From the NCBI GenBank assembly GCA_023053545.1, contig JAKZAN010000071.1, forward strand, positions 120,417 through 184,416: a stretch of DNA of 64,000 nucleotides, written 5' to 3'. Of the stretch, positions 21,238 to 30,020 are shown piece by piece. The notes beneath the pieces were generated by a model. It was not told the origin of the DNA. It saw only the letters and a list, made by a program, of their open reading frames with translations, and ran no database searches. The position numbers and the translations under genes are program-made. The number at the start of each line of letters is the position of its first letter. Position 1 is the stretch's first letter. This DNA comes from Lepidurus packardi. Taxonomy: Eukaryota > Arthropoda > Branchiopoda > Notostraca > Triopsidae.

Positions 21238-21438
21238 CTATTTCCATTTCTGCTTAATCTTGAGAATAAAAAAAAGAAAAAAACCTAATGTTATAAAAAA
21301 CCCAAGTGCTGCAAAAATCAATCTCCATATTTCTCTATCGAAAAAATATCTGTTTACCGATTTATAAAGAACAATGGAAGCAAATACGTTAATTAATATC
21401 AAACTAACAAAAACTGCAATATACTTTTTCTCTAACAT
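21238..21438 (-). CDS. 66-residue two-helix membrane protein
   Basis: Hydrophobic segments at ~8-25 and ~40-60 with a charged loop (NRYFFDREIWR) between and a basic end (KIKQKWK). No family recognised. It is the first gene after the operator promoter at 21503-21550, with no secreted protein gene before it, so this is a membrane-only version of the cassettes. Confidence 0.55.
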   Translation of the reverse strand: MLEKKYIAVFVSLILINVFASIVLYKSVNRYFFDREIWRLIFAALGFFITLGFFLFFILKIKQKWK

Positions 21439-21502
21439 CTCTTTTTGCTCTTCCCTTTATGATCGGTTTCAATCACTGTGAAACCTCGAGTATTTGTTCG
21501 TC

Positions 21503-21550
21503 CAAAACTAATTCAAACTCAAAGTTTAACTTTACATTAAAAGTGTAAAA
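21503..21550 (-). promoter_or_regulatory. cassette promoter 7: near-perfect operator, 19 nt, -7 box
   Basis: TAGTTTTG at 21503-21510, 19-nt spacer, palindrome CTTTACATT AAA AGTGTAAAA at 21530-21550 (two differences in the proximal arm), then TGTTAAA. CTCGAG downstream is kept too. It lies 5 kb beyond the kinase operon, outside the main array. Confidence 0.7.
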
Positions 21551-21613
21551 AATGTTAAATGTTGGCGTCTCGGAGTAAGGTGAGAATTGTGCGGAGTGGG
21601 CACGAGCGGCGGA

Positions 21614-21735
21614 AAAACAAATTCCAAAAAACTAAATTCCAAAAACCAAAACGTAATCAGGTTTCAAGTCACAGGAAAAAATCAAATTCCAATAAACTAA
21701 ATTCCAAAAACCAAACGTTATCCGGTTTCAAGCAA
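21614..21735. repeat. two units of the AAATTCC minisatellite
   Basis: Two units with AAATTCCAAAAAACTAAATT and ATCCGGTTTCAAG, related to the arrays on both sides. Together with 22605-22955 they flank the Fic gene. I see no gene in the rest of 21551-21913. Confidence 0.7.
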
Positions 21736-21913
21736 CTTTATATTCAATGTAAATTAGTAGTTTATGATAGTTTACAACTTTGCGGCGGAATTTAGAATTT
21801 AGGCTTCGCTACGTTCGCCTTTCAGGCTCGGGTGGAATTTGTTTATTGCTTTTTGGAATTTAAAATTTCAATATTGAAGTTTGTAATTCCTTTGTTGAAA
21901 TTTCACTTTCAAG

Positions 21914-22471
21914 TCATTCTTTGTCATCTTCTCTTCTGTAACCTTCGTAGTAGTAAGATTGTTCAATTCCTTTGAAGATTACTTCCCTATTGTCTATTTC
22001 TTCAGTCAGATTTTGACTTAAAAGCGTACGAAGTTCCAGATCATTTATTGGGCTTCTTTCCATTGCTTGCAAGTAAAGTGCTTTATCGACAAATTGCCAG
22101 TTTACTAATTTTTTAAGCTTAAACTTTAGAATCATGTCAAGCCAGATTCGCATCGATCTGCCGTTTCCTTCCAGAAATGGGTGGGCTATATTCATTTCAA
22201 CGTACTTGGCTATTATCTCCTCAAAGGTGCCTTCTGGCATTTGTTCGATCTTGACCAAAATCTCGTTTAGATATAAAGCGTTTGCAAATCTGAAACCTCC
22301 CTTTGAGATGTTTAGCGTTCTAACTTTTCCAGCAAAATCATATAAGCCATTAAAGAGATAACTATGAATGTCTTGTAACCCTTTTGTGGTGCCTACTTCG
22401 ATGCTGTCGATGTCATTCGATTCAAACAAGTTGAAGGCTTTTTCAAGGCCTTTTCCATCGATATTTTTCAT
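21914..22471 (-). CDS. Fic family protein (AMP-transferase fold)
   Basis: 185 residues from the ATG at 22471 ([18 protein letters not shown]). Longer in-frame starts exist up to 22630 but run into repeat sequence. The Fic motif [12 protein letters not shown] is intact near residues 110-121, with the usual upstream segment [11 protein letters not shown] and downstream [11 protein letters not shown]. Fic proteins transfer AMP (sometimes other groups) from a nucleotide to hydroxyl side chains of target proteins; stand-alone short forms are often toxins of Fic/antitoxin pairs or housekeeping modifiers. No antitoxin gene is adjacent. It stands between two repeat arrays, which suggests it was moved as a unit. 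Confidence 0.88.
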   Translation of the reverse strand: MKNIDGKGLEKAFNLFESNDIDSIEVGTTKGLQDIHSYLFNGLYDFAGKVRTLNISKGGFRFANALYLNEILVKIEQMPEGTFEEIIAKYVEMNIAHPFLEGNGRSMRIWLDMILKFKLKKLVNWQFVDKALYLQAMERSPINDLELRTLLSQNLTEEIDNREVIFKGIEQSYYYEGYRREDDKE

Positions 22472-22604
22472 AATGCTAGCAGGTAGAGTCAACTTCAAAA
22501 GTACTTGAAAATTTTGAATTGGGGACGACTTTTTTGATTGGGATTTCCGGCCATCAATTTCGCTGGGCATTTTGTCAGACAGTATTTCGCGTAGCGGCAG
22601 AAAA

Positions 22605-22955
22605 ACAAATTCCAAGCAACTAAATTCCAAAAACCAAAACGTTATCCGGTTTCAACTTATTACGAGATAACAAGCAACTTTCGCTCAGGTTAACGGGGGA
22701 AAGATTAAATTCCAAAAAGTTAAATTCCAAAAACCAAACGTTATCCGGTTTCAACTTATTACGAGATAACAAGCAACTTTCGTTCAGGTTAACGGGGAAA
22801 GATCAAATTCCAAGCAACTAAATTCCAAAAACCAAAACGTTATCCGGTTTCAACTTATTACGAGATAACAAGCAACTTTCGCTCAGGTTAACGGGGGAAA
22901 GATTAAATTCCAAAAAGTTAAATTCCAAAAACCAAACGTTATCCGGTTTCAACAA
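22605..22955. repeat. higher-order tandem repeat, two ~197-bp periods
   Basis: Units A (AAATTCCAAGCAACTAAATT) and B (AAATTCCAAAAAGTTAAATT), each followed by GTTATCCGGTTTCAACTT and AACAAGCAACTTTCG, alternate A-B-A-B with very high identity between the two periods. The last unit is cut. The rest of 22956-23194 shows no gene. Confidence 0.8.
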
Positions 22956-23194
22956 GCAACTTTTTATCCAATGTAAATTGTTAGTTTACGATAGTTTACC
23001 ACTTTGCGCGCTTTGTATTATAAGTAATTTTGCGCTCGGGGTCGTTTTTTGCTTTTGTCCAATCTACTAAAGGCTTAAATTTAAAATATTCACCTAAATG
23101 CCCTAGCCCTGATGGAAGCGGCATCCTTTTGAACGCGGCGGCAGCAAGCGGACAAAAGATAGAGCGGACAGCAGGAAATAGCTCCTGAAAAAAT

Positions 23195-23731
23195 TTAATT
23201 GCCTACGAATTTGGGGTCGGTTGGCATGATGGTGCCACAGCTTTTGCAGGTGCGTAAATCTTCGGAATTGTAAAAATGTTTGTAGTGCGGCAGGAAATCT
23301 TGTTCGATGTCATTCAATTCGAAATAGATTTCGTGGAGTTTGTGGTTGCAGTTGTCGCAAAACCACAGCAAACCGTCTGTGAATCCTTTGCCAGCGCGTT
23401 TGCGTTCGATGACGAGTCCAATAGAATTTTCGGATCTTACGGGTGAATGCGGCATTTTTGCGGGATGCAAATACATGTCGCCGGCGTTGAGTTTCATGGC
23501 TTTTTTTTCGCCGTCCTCTTGAACATAGACGGTGATTTCGCCTTCGAGCTGGTAGAAAAGTTCTTCGGTTTCGTTGAAGTGGTAGTCTTTGCGGGCGTTT
23601 GGTCCGGCCACAATCATCACTATATAATCTTCAGATTCGACGTAGATGTTTTTATTGCCAACGGGTGGTTTTAGTAAATGTCTATTTTCGTCGATCCACT
23701 TGTTTAGGTTGAAAGGTTTCAGGGCTGCCAT
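23195..23731 (-). CDS. haaO: 3-hydroxyanthranilate 3,4-dioxygenase
   Basis: 178 residues, usual length for the bacterial enzyme. It is a cupin that opens the ring of 3-hydroxyanthranilate with O2 in the kynurenine pathway, giving the precursor of quinolinate. The iron-binding motif appears as YHFNETEELFYQ (His ~51, Glu ~57) with the second His in LHPAKMPHSP (~94). The substrate-binding Arg/Glu region is VRSENSIGLVIERKR. The C-terminal rubredoxin-like site has CDNC (~125-128) and CKSC (~162-165). No other kynurenine gene is beside it here. Confident. Confidence 0.93.
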   Translation of the reverse strand: MAALKPFNLNKWIDENRHLLKPPVGNKNIYVESEDYIVMIVAGPNARKDYHFNETEELFYQLEGEITVYVQEDGEKKAMKLNAGDMYLHPAKMPHSPVRSENSIGLVIERKRAGKGFTDGLLWFCDNCNHKLHEIYFELNDIEQDFLPHYKHFYNSEDLRTCKSCGTIMPTDPKFVGN

Positions 23732-23762
23732 TTTATTGTTTTTAGTAAAATTACGAAATAAA

Positions 23763-23789
23763 AAAAGGCTGGCGAAACACCAGCCTTTT
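23763..23789 (-). terminator. terminator of the nuclease/phosphatase-family gene
   Basis: AAAAGGCTGG / CCAGCCTTTT, 10-bp stem, 7-base loop, with A/T runs on both sides; 5 bases after the stop at 23795. Confidence 0.75.
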
Positions 23790-23794
23790 GAAAA

Positions 23795-24907
23795 TTATTT
23801 TTTCTCTTTTATAAGGTAAACATATACTGGAAAGTGGTCGCTGTATCCCACTTCTGTTAGCGAGTGTCGCAAGGGATAGCCTTTGTATTGCCCGACGTTC
23901 GTGATCATGAACGGTTTGTTGAAAATGCCTGCTTCCCAATACCTAAACGAAGAGTAGTCTTTTTGACGGATTAATGGTTCGGTTAGCATGATGATGTCGA
24001 AAATATCCCACGCATCGCGGTATGCAATGGTTCCCATGCCTTTGTTTGCCATTTTTTCGAATGGGTTGTAAATGCCTTTTGGCTCCACTTCTGTGCGTTG
24101 TCCTTTAGCGCCTACTTCAACTTTCACGCTTTTGTTGAAACTGCCGTCGTTCAAATCGCCCAGTACGATCACTTTTGCGTCTGGGTTTATGGTTTGCAGC
24201 GAGTCTACTATTTTTCGGCTAAGTCGTGCGGCAGCTTCACGGAGTGGTGCGCTTTTCTTTTCGCCTCCAGAACGTGATGGCCAGTGACACACTAGAACGC
24301 TCACTTCTTCGCCGTCTAGCAGGCCTGTAACCAACAACTGATCCCGCGTGAAAATGCGGCGTGAAGCTTTGTCGGCTTCGGTTTTGTCATCGGTTGCTTC
24401 TTCTGACTCCTTCTTTTTCGATGTGCCAGCATCGTCGTTGCGGTAGATCATCAACGGTATGTTTTTATAGGCTATCGGTCTGAAGTGCTTTTTTTGATAA
24501 AGTAAGGCCACATCGATTCCTCTTTTATCTGGTGAATCGAAATGCACGATTCCATAGTCCTTACTAGCCAGTTTTGGTGCTTTGACAAGATCCTCAAGCA
24601 CGTGTATATTTTCGATTTCTGAACCACCAAGTAGGGTGGGCATGTTTGGGTTTTTGTCGCCTACGCCTATCTGTGAAATTACTGTCGAAAGGTTTTCGAT
24701 TTTTTTCTTGTATCGTTCTGACGTCCAGTTCTGTGCGCCTCTTGGCGTCCATTCATCATCGTTAATCTTCGGGTCGTTAATGGTGTCAAAGAGGTTTTCG
24801 AGGTTATAGAATGCTACAGTATGAATTATAAATTTTTTTTCCTGCGCTTTTGCACTTGTAAATGCGAATACCGCAACAGAAAGGGCAATTAAGTTTCTAA
24901 TGTTCAT
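23795..24907 (-). CDS. secreted endonuclease/exonuclease/phosphatase-family protein
   Basis: 370 residues from the ATG at 24907 (MNIRNLIALSVAVFAFTSAKAQ, a signal peptide ending at AKA); a longer start at 24958 would lie on the promoter. The EEP fold motifs are present: YNLENLFD (~32-39), the Mg-binding Glu in GGSEIEN (~90), DKRGIDVALLY, HWPSRSGG (~222), LGDLND (~265) and the C-terminal SDHFPV (~360). The likely activity is hydrolysis of nucleic acids or phosphodiesters outside the cytoplasm. It is divergent from a TonB-dependent receptor and DUF5689 lipoprotein, suggesting a nutrient (perhaps phosphate or nucleic acid) acquisition group. Confidence 0.85.
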   Translation of the reverse strand: MNIRNLIALSVAVFAFTSAKAQEKKFIIHTVAFYNLENLFDTINDPKINDDEWTPRGAQNWTSERYKKKIENLSTVISQIGVGDKNPNMPTLLGGSEIENIHVLEDLVKAPKLASKDYGIVHFDSPDKRGIDVALLYQKKHFRPIAYKNIPLMIYRNDDAGTSKKKESEEATDDKTEADKASRRIFTRDQLLVTGLLDGEEVSVLVCHWPSRSGGEKKSAPLREAAARLSRKIVDSLQTINPDAKVIVLGDLNDGSFNKSVKVEVGAKGQRTEVEPKGIYNPFEKMANKGMGTIAYRDAWDIFDIIMLTEPLIRQKDYSSFRYWEAGIFNKPFMITNVGQYKGYPLRHSLTEVGYSDHFPVYVYLIKEKK

Positions 24908-24955
24908 AAAAAGGTAAATATTAAATTTCGGTAAATATTGATTCAAAACCTGCGC

Positions 24956-24992
24956 CAAAAGTAGATAATATTATTAAATGGTGTACATTTGC
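24956..24992. promoter_or_regulatory. divergent -7 boxes between nuclease-family gene and receptor gene
   Basis: Minus strand TACTTTTG at 24956-24963 and plus strand TACATTTGC at 24984-24992, both full matches to TAnnTTTG, pointing away from each other and 50 bases from their ATGs. Shared control is likely. Confidence 0.5.
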
Positions 24993-25041
24993 CGGCTGTT
25001 AAGTTTTAATTAACAATTGTAGAAATAACTTATTTTTATTT

Positions 25042-27924
25042 ATGAGAAAATTTTTTGTCAGTACTTTGTTTGTAATGCAAGCCTTAGTTGCTTTCGCACA
25101 ATCTGGCGCCGGTATTTCTGGCCGCGTGGTTGATTCGAAAACACAAAAGCCATTGCAAAATGTGCTCGTGAGCATTCAAAACACGAATTACACCCAGATT
25201 ACGAATATGATGGGACAATTCCAATTTGAAAATGTAGATGCGGGCAAGCAACTTGTGCGCATTAAAAGTGCGGGCTACAAAGACCAACTACTTCCCGTTG
25301 AAGTGATTCGCGGAAAAAACATTGATCTTGGAGCCGTTATCCTAGAAGAAGACATTGCGTCTGAACAGGAATTGAGTTTGGTTACCATCACCGAAAATGA
25401 TTTGGGCGATGATAACAGTGGATCTGAAAGCACTTCAGGATTGCTTCAAGCCTCTAGAGATGCTTTCCAACAAGCAGCTGCTTTTAACTGGGGTCAGGCG
25501 CGTTTCAGAATTCGCGGTTTGGACAGTGAATATGGCACAACCATGATTAATGGCGTTGTGATGAACAAAATTTATGATGGCAGACCACAATGGGGAAACT
25601 GGGGCGGATTGAATGACGCAACGAGAAACCAAGAGTTCACAATGGGTTCTGCACCATCAGATTATACGTTTGGAGGGATTCTTGGAACACAAGAAATTAA
25701 CACGCGTGCATCTATCTATAGACCAGGAACTAGAATCTCATTTGCTTCTACAAACACCAATTATAACTACCGAATGATGGGTACGCACGTATCTGGCATG
25801 GATAAAGATGGTTGGGCCTACGTGATTTCAGCAGGAAGACGCTGGGCGGTTGAAGGGTATTTTGAAGGAACTGACTACAGCGCCAACTCTTTGTTTGCAA
25901 GTGTTGAAAAGAAATTTAACGATCACCACTCTCTAAATTTAACTTCAATCTACGCGCAAAACAGCCGTGGAAAAAACTCTCCTAATACCAACGAAGTTTC
26001 AAACCTTGCAGGCATTAAATACAACTCGTTCTGGGGTTGGCAAGATGGCAAGAAAAGAAATTCTAGAGATAAAGACGTTGAAGAGCCAATTGCAATGTTG
26101 ACACACTACTGGAAAATATCAGATAAAACCAACCTAAACACAACTGTTTCTTATCAATTGGGAAGCATCGGAAATAGCCGTTTGGACTTTAATGGGGTGA
26201 GCAATCCTGACCCTACTTATTACAGAAATTTACCTAGTTACTTCCTTTCTCAGTATAACACATATGAAGATTATGTAACCTTAAACAACCCAGCTGCATA
26301 TCAGCCAGGCGGTTTGGGTGGAATCTGGACGCCAAATTATGCTGCTGCTGCGAATCCGTTGATGGCTACCTTTTTAGGCCAACGTCAAATTGATTGGACA
26401 GCCATGTATAGAGCAAACACAACACCAATTATCGAAAACGGACAGGAAATTGGTCGTGCGCCAGGTGAAAGTAAATATGTTTTGTATGAAGACCGCACAG
26501 ACGATAAATTATTCACAGCCAATACTGTTTTCAACAGCCAAGTTGCAGATAATATCTTGATGAATGGAAGTGTTACCTACAGACGTCTAAAATCACATAA
26601 CTTCCAGAATCTATTGGATTTGTTGGGCGGTGCATACTTCAATGATGTGGACGTTTTTGGGACAGGAAGTCAGCAATATCCTGACGTGAACAATCCAAAC
26701 AGACAAGTGGTTGAAGGCGATAGCTATGGTTATAACTACAACTTGCTTGCCAATACGATAGACGCTTTTACACAATTTAAGTTTACTTATAGAAAAGTAG
26801 ATTTCTATCTTGCACAGTCTTTCACAAGAAGCGATTATGAGCGTGAAGGTTTATACAGAAACGGCTATTACCCAACAAACTCTTTCGGGAAAAGCGGTAA
26901 TTTGGTTTTCAACAATTACGGTTTCAAAGGAGGCGCAACATTAAAAATCACAGGGCAGCAAATGCTTACCTTTAATGCTGTATCGATGACCAAAGCGCCA
27001 TCAATGCGTAATGTGTTTCCAAATGCACGATTGAACAACAATACTACAATTGGAATTGACAGCGAAGAAATTAGCAGTGCCGATATAAGCTACATCATTA
27101 GAGCACCTAAATTTAAAGCACGTTTAACGGGTTACTATTCAAAAATTCTAAACGCAACTGAAACTTCATTTTTCTTTGCAGAAGGCATTTTGGACGACGA
27201 CGGAACAGGATCAGACACGAACGCTTTCGTAGCAGAAACGGTTACAAACATTGCCAAAAAACAAATTGGAGCTGAGCTTGGGTTGGAATACCAAATCACA
27301 TCAACCATCAAATTGACTGGTAATGCTGCTTACGGACAGTATACATACGACAACAATCCAAATGTGAGCCTCAATAGAGATGCTTATGCAACCGCAACAA
27401 ACACCAATCCTATTATCGATTTCGGAACATCGAAAATGAAAAACTACAAGTTGCCAGGTTCGCCGCAACAAGCATATTCTTTCGGAGTTGAATACAGAGA
27501 TCCTAAGTTCTGGTGGGTTGGCGCAAATGCAAATTACTTGGCAGACAATTATTTAGATATTGCGCCATTGCTAAGAACAAGCAATTTCTACAGCAACCCA
27601 AAAGATTTCGACGGAAACGCATTCTCAGAAGCTACTGAAGCGAGAGGACGCGAATTATTGAAGCAAGAGCGTTTTTCTGACTTAACTTTAGTAAATTTGA
27701 GTGGTGGAAAATCTTGGAAAATAAAAGGAAACACCGTTGGTCTTTTTGCAACCGTAAACAACGTGTTGGATGTAACCTATAAAACCGGTGGTTTCGAACA
27801 AGCGCGTAACGCCACTTACCGCGAATTAAACCAGGACAGATCTTCAGGATCACCTGCATTTGGCAATAAATATTTCTATGGTTACGGACGCACATATTTC
27901 GTTAACCTTTATATCAATTTCTAA
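25042..27924 (+). CDS. TonB-dependent receptor with carboxypeptidase-like regulatory domain
   Basis: 960 residues. Signal peptide 1-19 (ending AFA), a CarboxypepD_reg-like domain at ~24-105 (GRVVDSKTQKPLQNVLVSIQ ... FENVDAG), a plug-like region at ~130-230 (FRIRGLDSEYGTTMINGVVM) and a 22-strand-type barrel ending with the aromatic YINF. It imports a ligand across the outer membrane using TonB energy. It is followed 11 bases later by a DUF5689 lipoprotein gene, as SusC/SusD-like pairs are, although the lipoprotein is not of SusD type. The substrate is unknown; the divergent EEP enzyme hints at phosphorus compounds or nucleic acid. Confidence 0.9.
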   Translation: MRKFFVSTLFVMQALVAFAQSGAGISGRVVDSKTQKPLQNVLVSIQNTNYTQITNMMGQFQFENVDAGKQLVRIKSAGYKDQLLPVEVIRGKNIDLGAVILEEDIASEQELSLVTITENDLGDDNSGSESTSGLLQASRDAFQQAAAFNWGQARFRIRGLDSEYGTTMINGVVMNKIYDGRPQWGNWGGLNDATRNQEFTMGSAPSDYTFGGILGTQEINTRASIYRPGTRISFASTNTNYNYRMMGTHVSGMDKDGWAYVISAGRRWAVEGYFEGTDYSANSLFASVEKKFNDHHSLNLTSIYAQNSRGKNSPNTNEVSNLAGIKYNSFWGWQDGKKRNSRDKDVEEPIAMLTHYWKISDKTNLNTTVSYQLGSIGNSRLDFNGVSNPDPTYYRNLPSYFLSQYNTYEDYVTLNNPAAYQPGGLGGIWTPNYAAAANPLMATFLGQRQIDWTAMYRANTTPIIENGQEIGRAPGESKYVLYEDRTDDKLFTANTVFNSQVADNILMNGSVTYRRLKSHNFQNLLDLLGGAYFNDVDVFGTGSQQYPDVNNPNRQVVEGDSYGYNYNLLANTIDAFTQFKFTYRKVDFYLAQSFTRSDYEREGLYRNGYYPTNSFGKSGNLVFNNYGFKGGATLKITGQQMLTFNAVSMTKAPSMRNVFPNARLNNNTTIGIDSEEISSADISYIIRAPKFKARLTGYYSKILNATETSFFFAEGILDDDGTGSDTNAFVAETVTNIAKKQIGAELGLEYQITSTIKLTGNAAYGQYTYDNNPNVSLNRDAYATATNTNPIIDFGTSKMKNYKLPGSPQQAYSFGVEYRDPKFWWVGANANYLADNYLDIAPLLRTSNFYSNPKDFDGNAFSEATEARGRELLKQERFSDLTLVNLSGGKSWKIKGNTVGLFATVNNVLDVTYKTGGFEQARNATYRELNQDRSSGSPAFGNKYFYGYGRTYFVNLYINF

Positions 27925-27935
27925 TAAAATATATC

Positions 27936-29264
27936 ATGAAAACAAGTATTTTAAAATCAGTTTTATTCACAACAATATCAGCGGGATTGTTCTTTAGCTG
28001 TGTTACAGACGACGATTATACAACTCCAGAACTAGTTAGCTGTACAGAAACTTCATTGGTAAAAAACAGAGAAGTATCACAAATTACTGCTTCTTCAACT
28101 GTTGCAGCGCACCAAAATATCGAAACTGGTGTGGCGGATATAATCGAAGCTTATGTTACATCAAGTGACATTGGTGGAAATTTCTTCAAGTCAATCTCAT
28201 TAATGAGCACAGACGGAACAAGAGCTTTCAGCATTCCAGTTGATGCTGCAAACTTGTTCTTGAACTATGAGCCAGGCAGAAAAGTACTCATCAACATGAC
28301 AGGTCTATACAAAGACATCAAATATGGTGGCATGAGAATTGGCGGATTATACGGAAATTCATCAGGAGGTGCAGAAGTTGGCCGTATGGATTTGGCTACT
28401 TTTAGAACTTCAGTTCAGAGATCATGCACAATCATGAGAGAAGATGATATCGTTCAACACGTATCAATTGCAAACGCAAAAAGCGATTCATATCTAAACA
28501 AATTGATCGAACTTGACATGGTTCAATTTCCAGCAAACGCAATTACTTCTACTTATTATAATCCAGCAAATGATTTGGGTGGCGCAACAAACTACAACAT
28601 TCAAGACATCAACGGAAACAGCGTAATCTTCAGAACAAGTTCATATGCTAACTTCGCGTCAAAACCGGTTGCAACTGGAAGCGGAAGCATCAGAGGTGTA
28701 ATGACAAAATACAACAACGATTACCAATTCATGGTGCGTTCAGAAAACGACATCAAATTAACAGGAGAACGTTTTGCACCACTTTTAAACGAAGGATTCG
28801 ATGCTGGAATGGGCGCATTCACACAAGTAAGCGCTACAGGTGCTGAAATCTGGACATACAGCTCAACTTTTGGAAACCCAGGAGGAATGATGAAAATGTC
28901 AGGATACAACACCACAAACCGCCTAAACGATGATTACCTAATTACGCCACGTCAGGATCTATCCCGATTAAACAACGCAACGTTAACTTTCGACAACGCT
29001 TATAAATTTACAGGTGCGCCAATAAAAGTATACATCTCAAATACATACAGCGGAACAGGCGCAATCGATTTGACACAATGGACAGAACTAACAGGTTTTG
29101 CACTATCAAGCGGAAACTACGTTTGGCAAAACTCGGGTGCCTTAAACATCAATGCGTTCACAGGAACAGGAAATGCAAATGTCTACATCGCATTCAGATA
29201 CCAATCTAGCACAACAGCTGCTTCAACTTGGGAAATCGATAACGTAAAGATTGCTACAAACTAA
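27936..29264 (+). CDS. DUF5689 lipoprotein with choice-of-anchor J-like C-terminus
   Basis: 442 residues. A signal with lipobox LFFSC puts the lipid-carrying Cys at ~22. The DUF5689 region (~45-250) contains VLINMTGLYKDIKYGGMRIGG and GSGSIRGVMTKYNNDYQFMVR. The C-terminal ~170 residues (LNEGFDAGMGAFTQVS ... STWEIDNVKI) form a beta-sandwich of the choice-of-anchor J type. Expected at the cell surface, partner of the receptor 11 bases upstream. A terminator follows. Role in binding a nucleic-acid or carbohydrate ligand is inferred. Confidence 0.85.
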   Translation: MKTSILKSVLFTTISAGLFFSCVTDDDYTTPELVSCTETSLVKNREVSQITASSTVAAHQNIETGVADIIEAYVTSSDIGGNFFKSISLMSTDGTRAFSIPVDAANLFLNYEPGRKVLINMTGLYKDIKYGGMRIGGLYGNSSGGAEVGRMDLATFRTSVQRSCTIMREDDIVQHVSIANAKSDSYLNKLIELDMVQFPANAITSTYYNPANDLGGATNYNIQDINGNSVIFRTSSYANFASKPVATGSGSIRGVMTKYNNDYQFMVRSENDIKLTGERFAPLLNEGFDAGMGAFTQVSATGAEIWTYSSTFGNPGGMMKMSGYNTTNRLNDDYLITPRQDLSRLNNATLTFDNAYKFTGAPIKVYISNTYSGTGAIDLTQWTELTGFALSSGNYVWQNSGALNINAFTGTGNANVYIAFRYQSSTTAASTWEIDNVKIATN

Positions 29265-29282
29265 TCGTTACCCATAAAATTC

Positions 29283-29313
29283 AAAAGCCGTTCAGAAATG
29301 AGCGGCTTTTTTT
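29283..29313 (+). terminator. terminator of the receptor/lipoprotein operon
   Basis: AAAAGCCG / CGGCTTTT with extra inner pairing, followed by a T run on the plus strand, 19 bases after the stop. Confidence 0.8.
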
Positions 29314-29354
29314 ATGCTAGATTATTATCTAAAGGTGTTCTAAAATCGATTTAA

Positions 29355-29431
29355 GGAGCTATTTCCGGCTGTTCGCTCTATCTTTTGCGTCGTTGCCTCC
29401 CGCAAAAGGATGCCGCTGCCATCCGGGCTAG
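29355..29431. repeat. Flavobacterium-type intergenic repeat, second family
   Basis: GGAGCTATTTCCGGCTGTTC ... CTATCTTTTGCG ... CGCAAAAGGATGCCGCTGCC ... CCGGGCTAG. It shares the CTATCTTTT and AAAAGGAT-CCGCTGC cores with 3015-3112 but differs at the ends. Not coding. Confidence 0.6.
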
Positions 29432-29459
29432 AAAGTGCCTCAAAAACTACATTCCCAAA

Positions 29460-29837
29460 CTAAACTTCAGCCTCAACTAAATCGTCGTCATCATCTGCAA
29501 AAACAAACTCGTTTTCAGAGAAATCCAAAAATTCCGCATTCGCAATCGCATTAGTCATCTGCGCAATGCCCTTCTGCAACATCAACTCCGTCGAAAACTT
29601 CCGACTATTAGCCAGCACAAACCCATCCTTCGACAATCGGAAAAAAAATTTATTGCCCGATTTCTTAATGGAAGTAATCAAAAACTGATCAAAATTAATT
29701 CGCATCGCGTCAATCATTTGCTCGCAATCTGATTTCTGCTTACAACTAATACTCGTAAATATTGTCTTGCCACGTCGTGTCGCAAAAATGAATTTAAAAC
29801 TACCGTCGAAACGCTTACTTATAACAAAAGTCCCCAT
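29460..29837 (-). CDS. DUF1508 (YegP-like) protein
   Basis: 125 residues, cytoplasmic. It starts MGTFVISKRFDGSFKFIFAT, the typical beginning of YegP-family repeats, followed by GKTIFTSISCKQKSDCEQMI. The second repeat (~62-100: FFRLSKDGFVLANSRKFSTE ... LQKGIAQM) is more diverged, and an acidic tail follows (DDDDDLVEAEV). Function of the family is unknown. Stand-alone gene. Confidence 0.8.
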   Translation of the reverse strand: MGTFVISKRFDGSFKFIFATRRGKTIFTSISCKQKSDCEQMIDAMRINFDQFLITSIKKSGNKFFFRLSKDGFVLANSRKFSTELMLQKGIAQMTNAIANAEFLDFSENEFVFADDDDDLVEAEV

Positions 29838-29975
29838 ATCTATCTAACATTCAAGAAACAACCCCGAGCCTACCGCGGGGATTGCTGCAAACCAAAAATA
29901 GGCAATTCTAAAAGCAACTTTACAACTTCAATTGCAACTTGTCGCAATGTTATCAACTTAAAAAAATAAGCATAA

Positions 29976-30001
29976 AAAAACCCGAACAAAGTCCGGGTTT
30001 C
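29976..30001 (-). terminator. terminator of the PorE-like/PorP/adhesin operon
   Basis: AAACCCG ... CGGGTTT stem (AAACCCGGAC / TTCGGGTTT in minus RNA) followed by a U7 run, 20 bases after the stop at 30021. Confidence 0.8.
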
Positions 30002-30020
30002 TTTATAATAATAAGTTATA

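Noticed and set aside
21914-22630. Fic protein with the long N-terminus from 22630
   Set aside because: The extension is encoded by minisatellite-flanking sequence and family members start near MKNIDGKGL.
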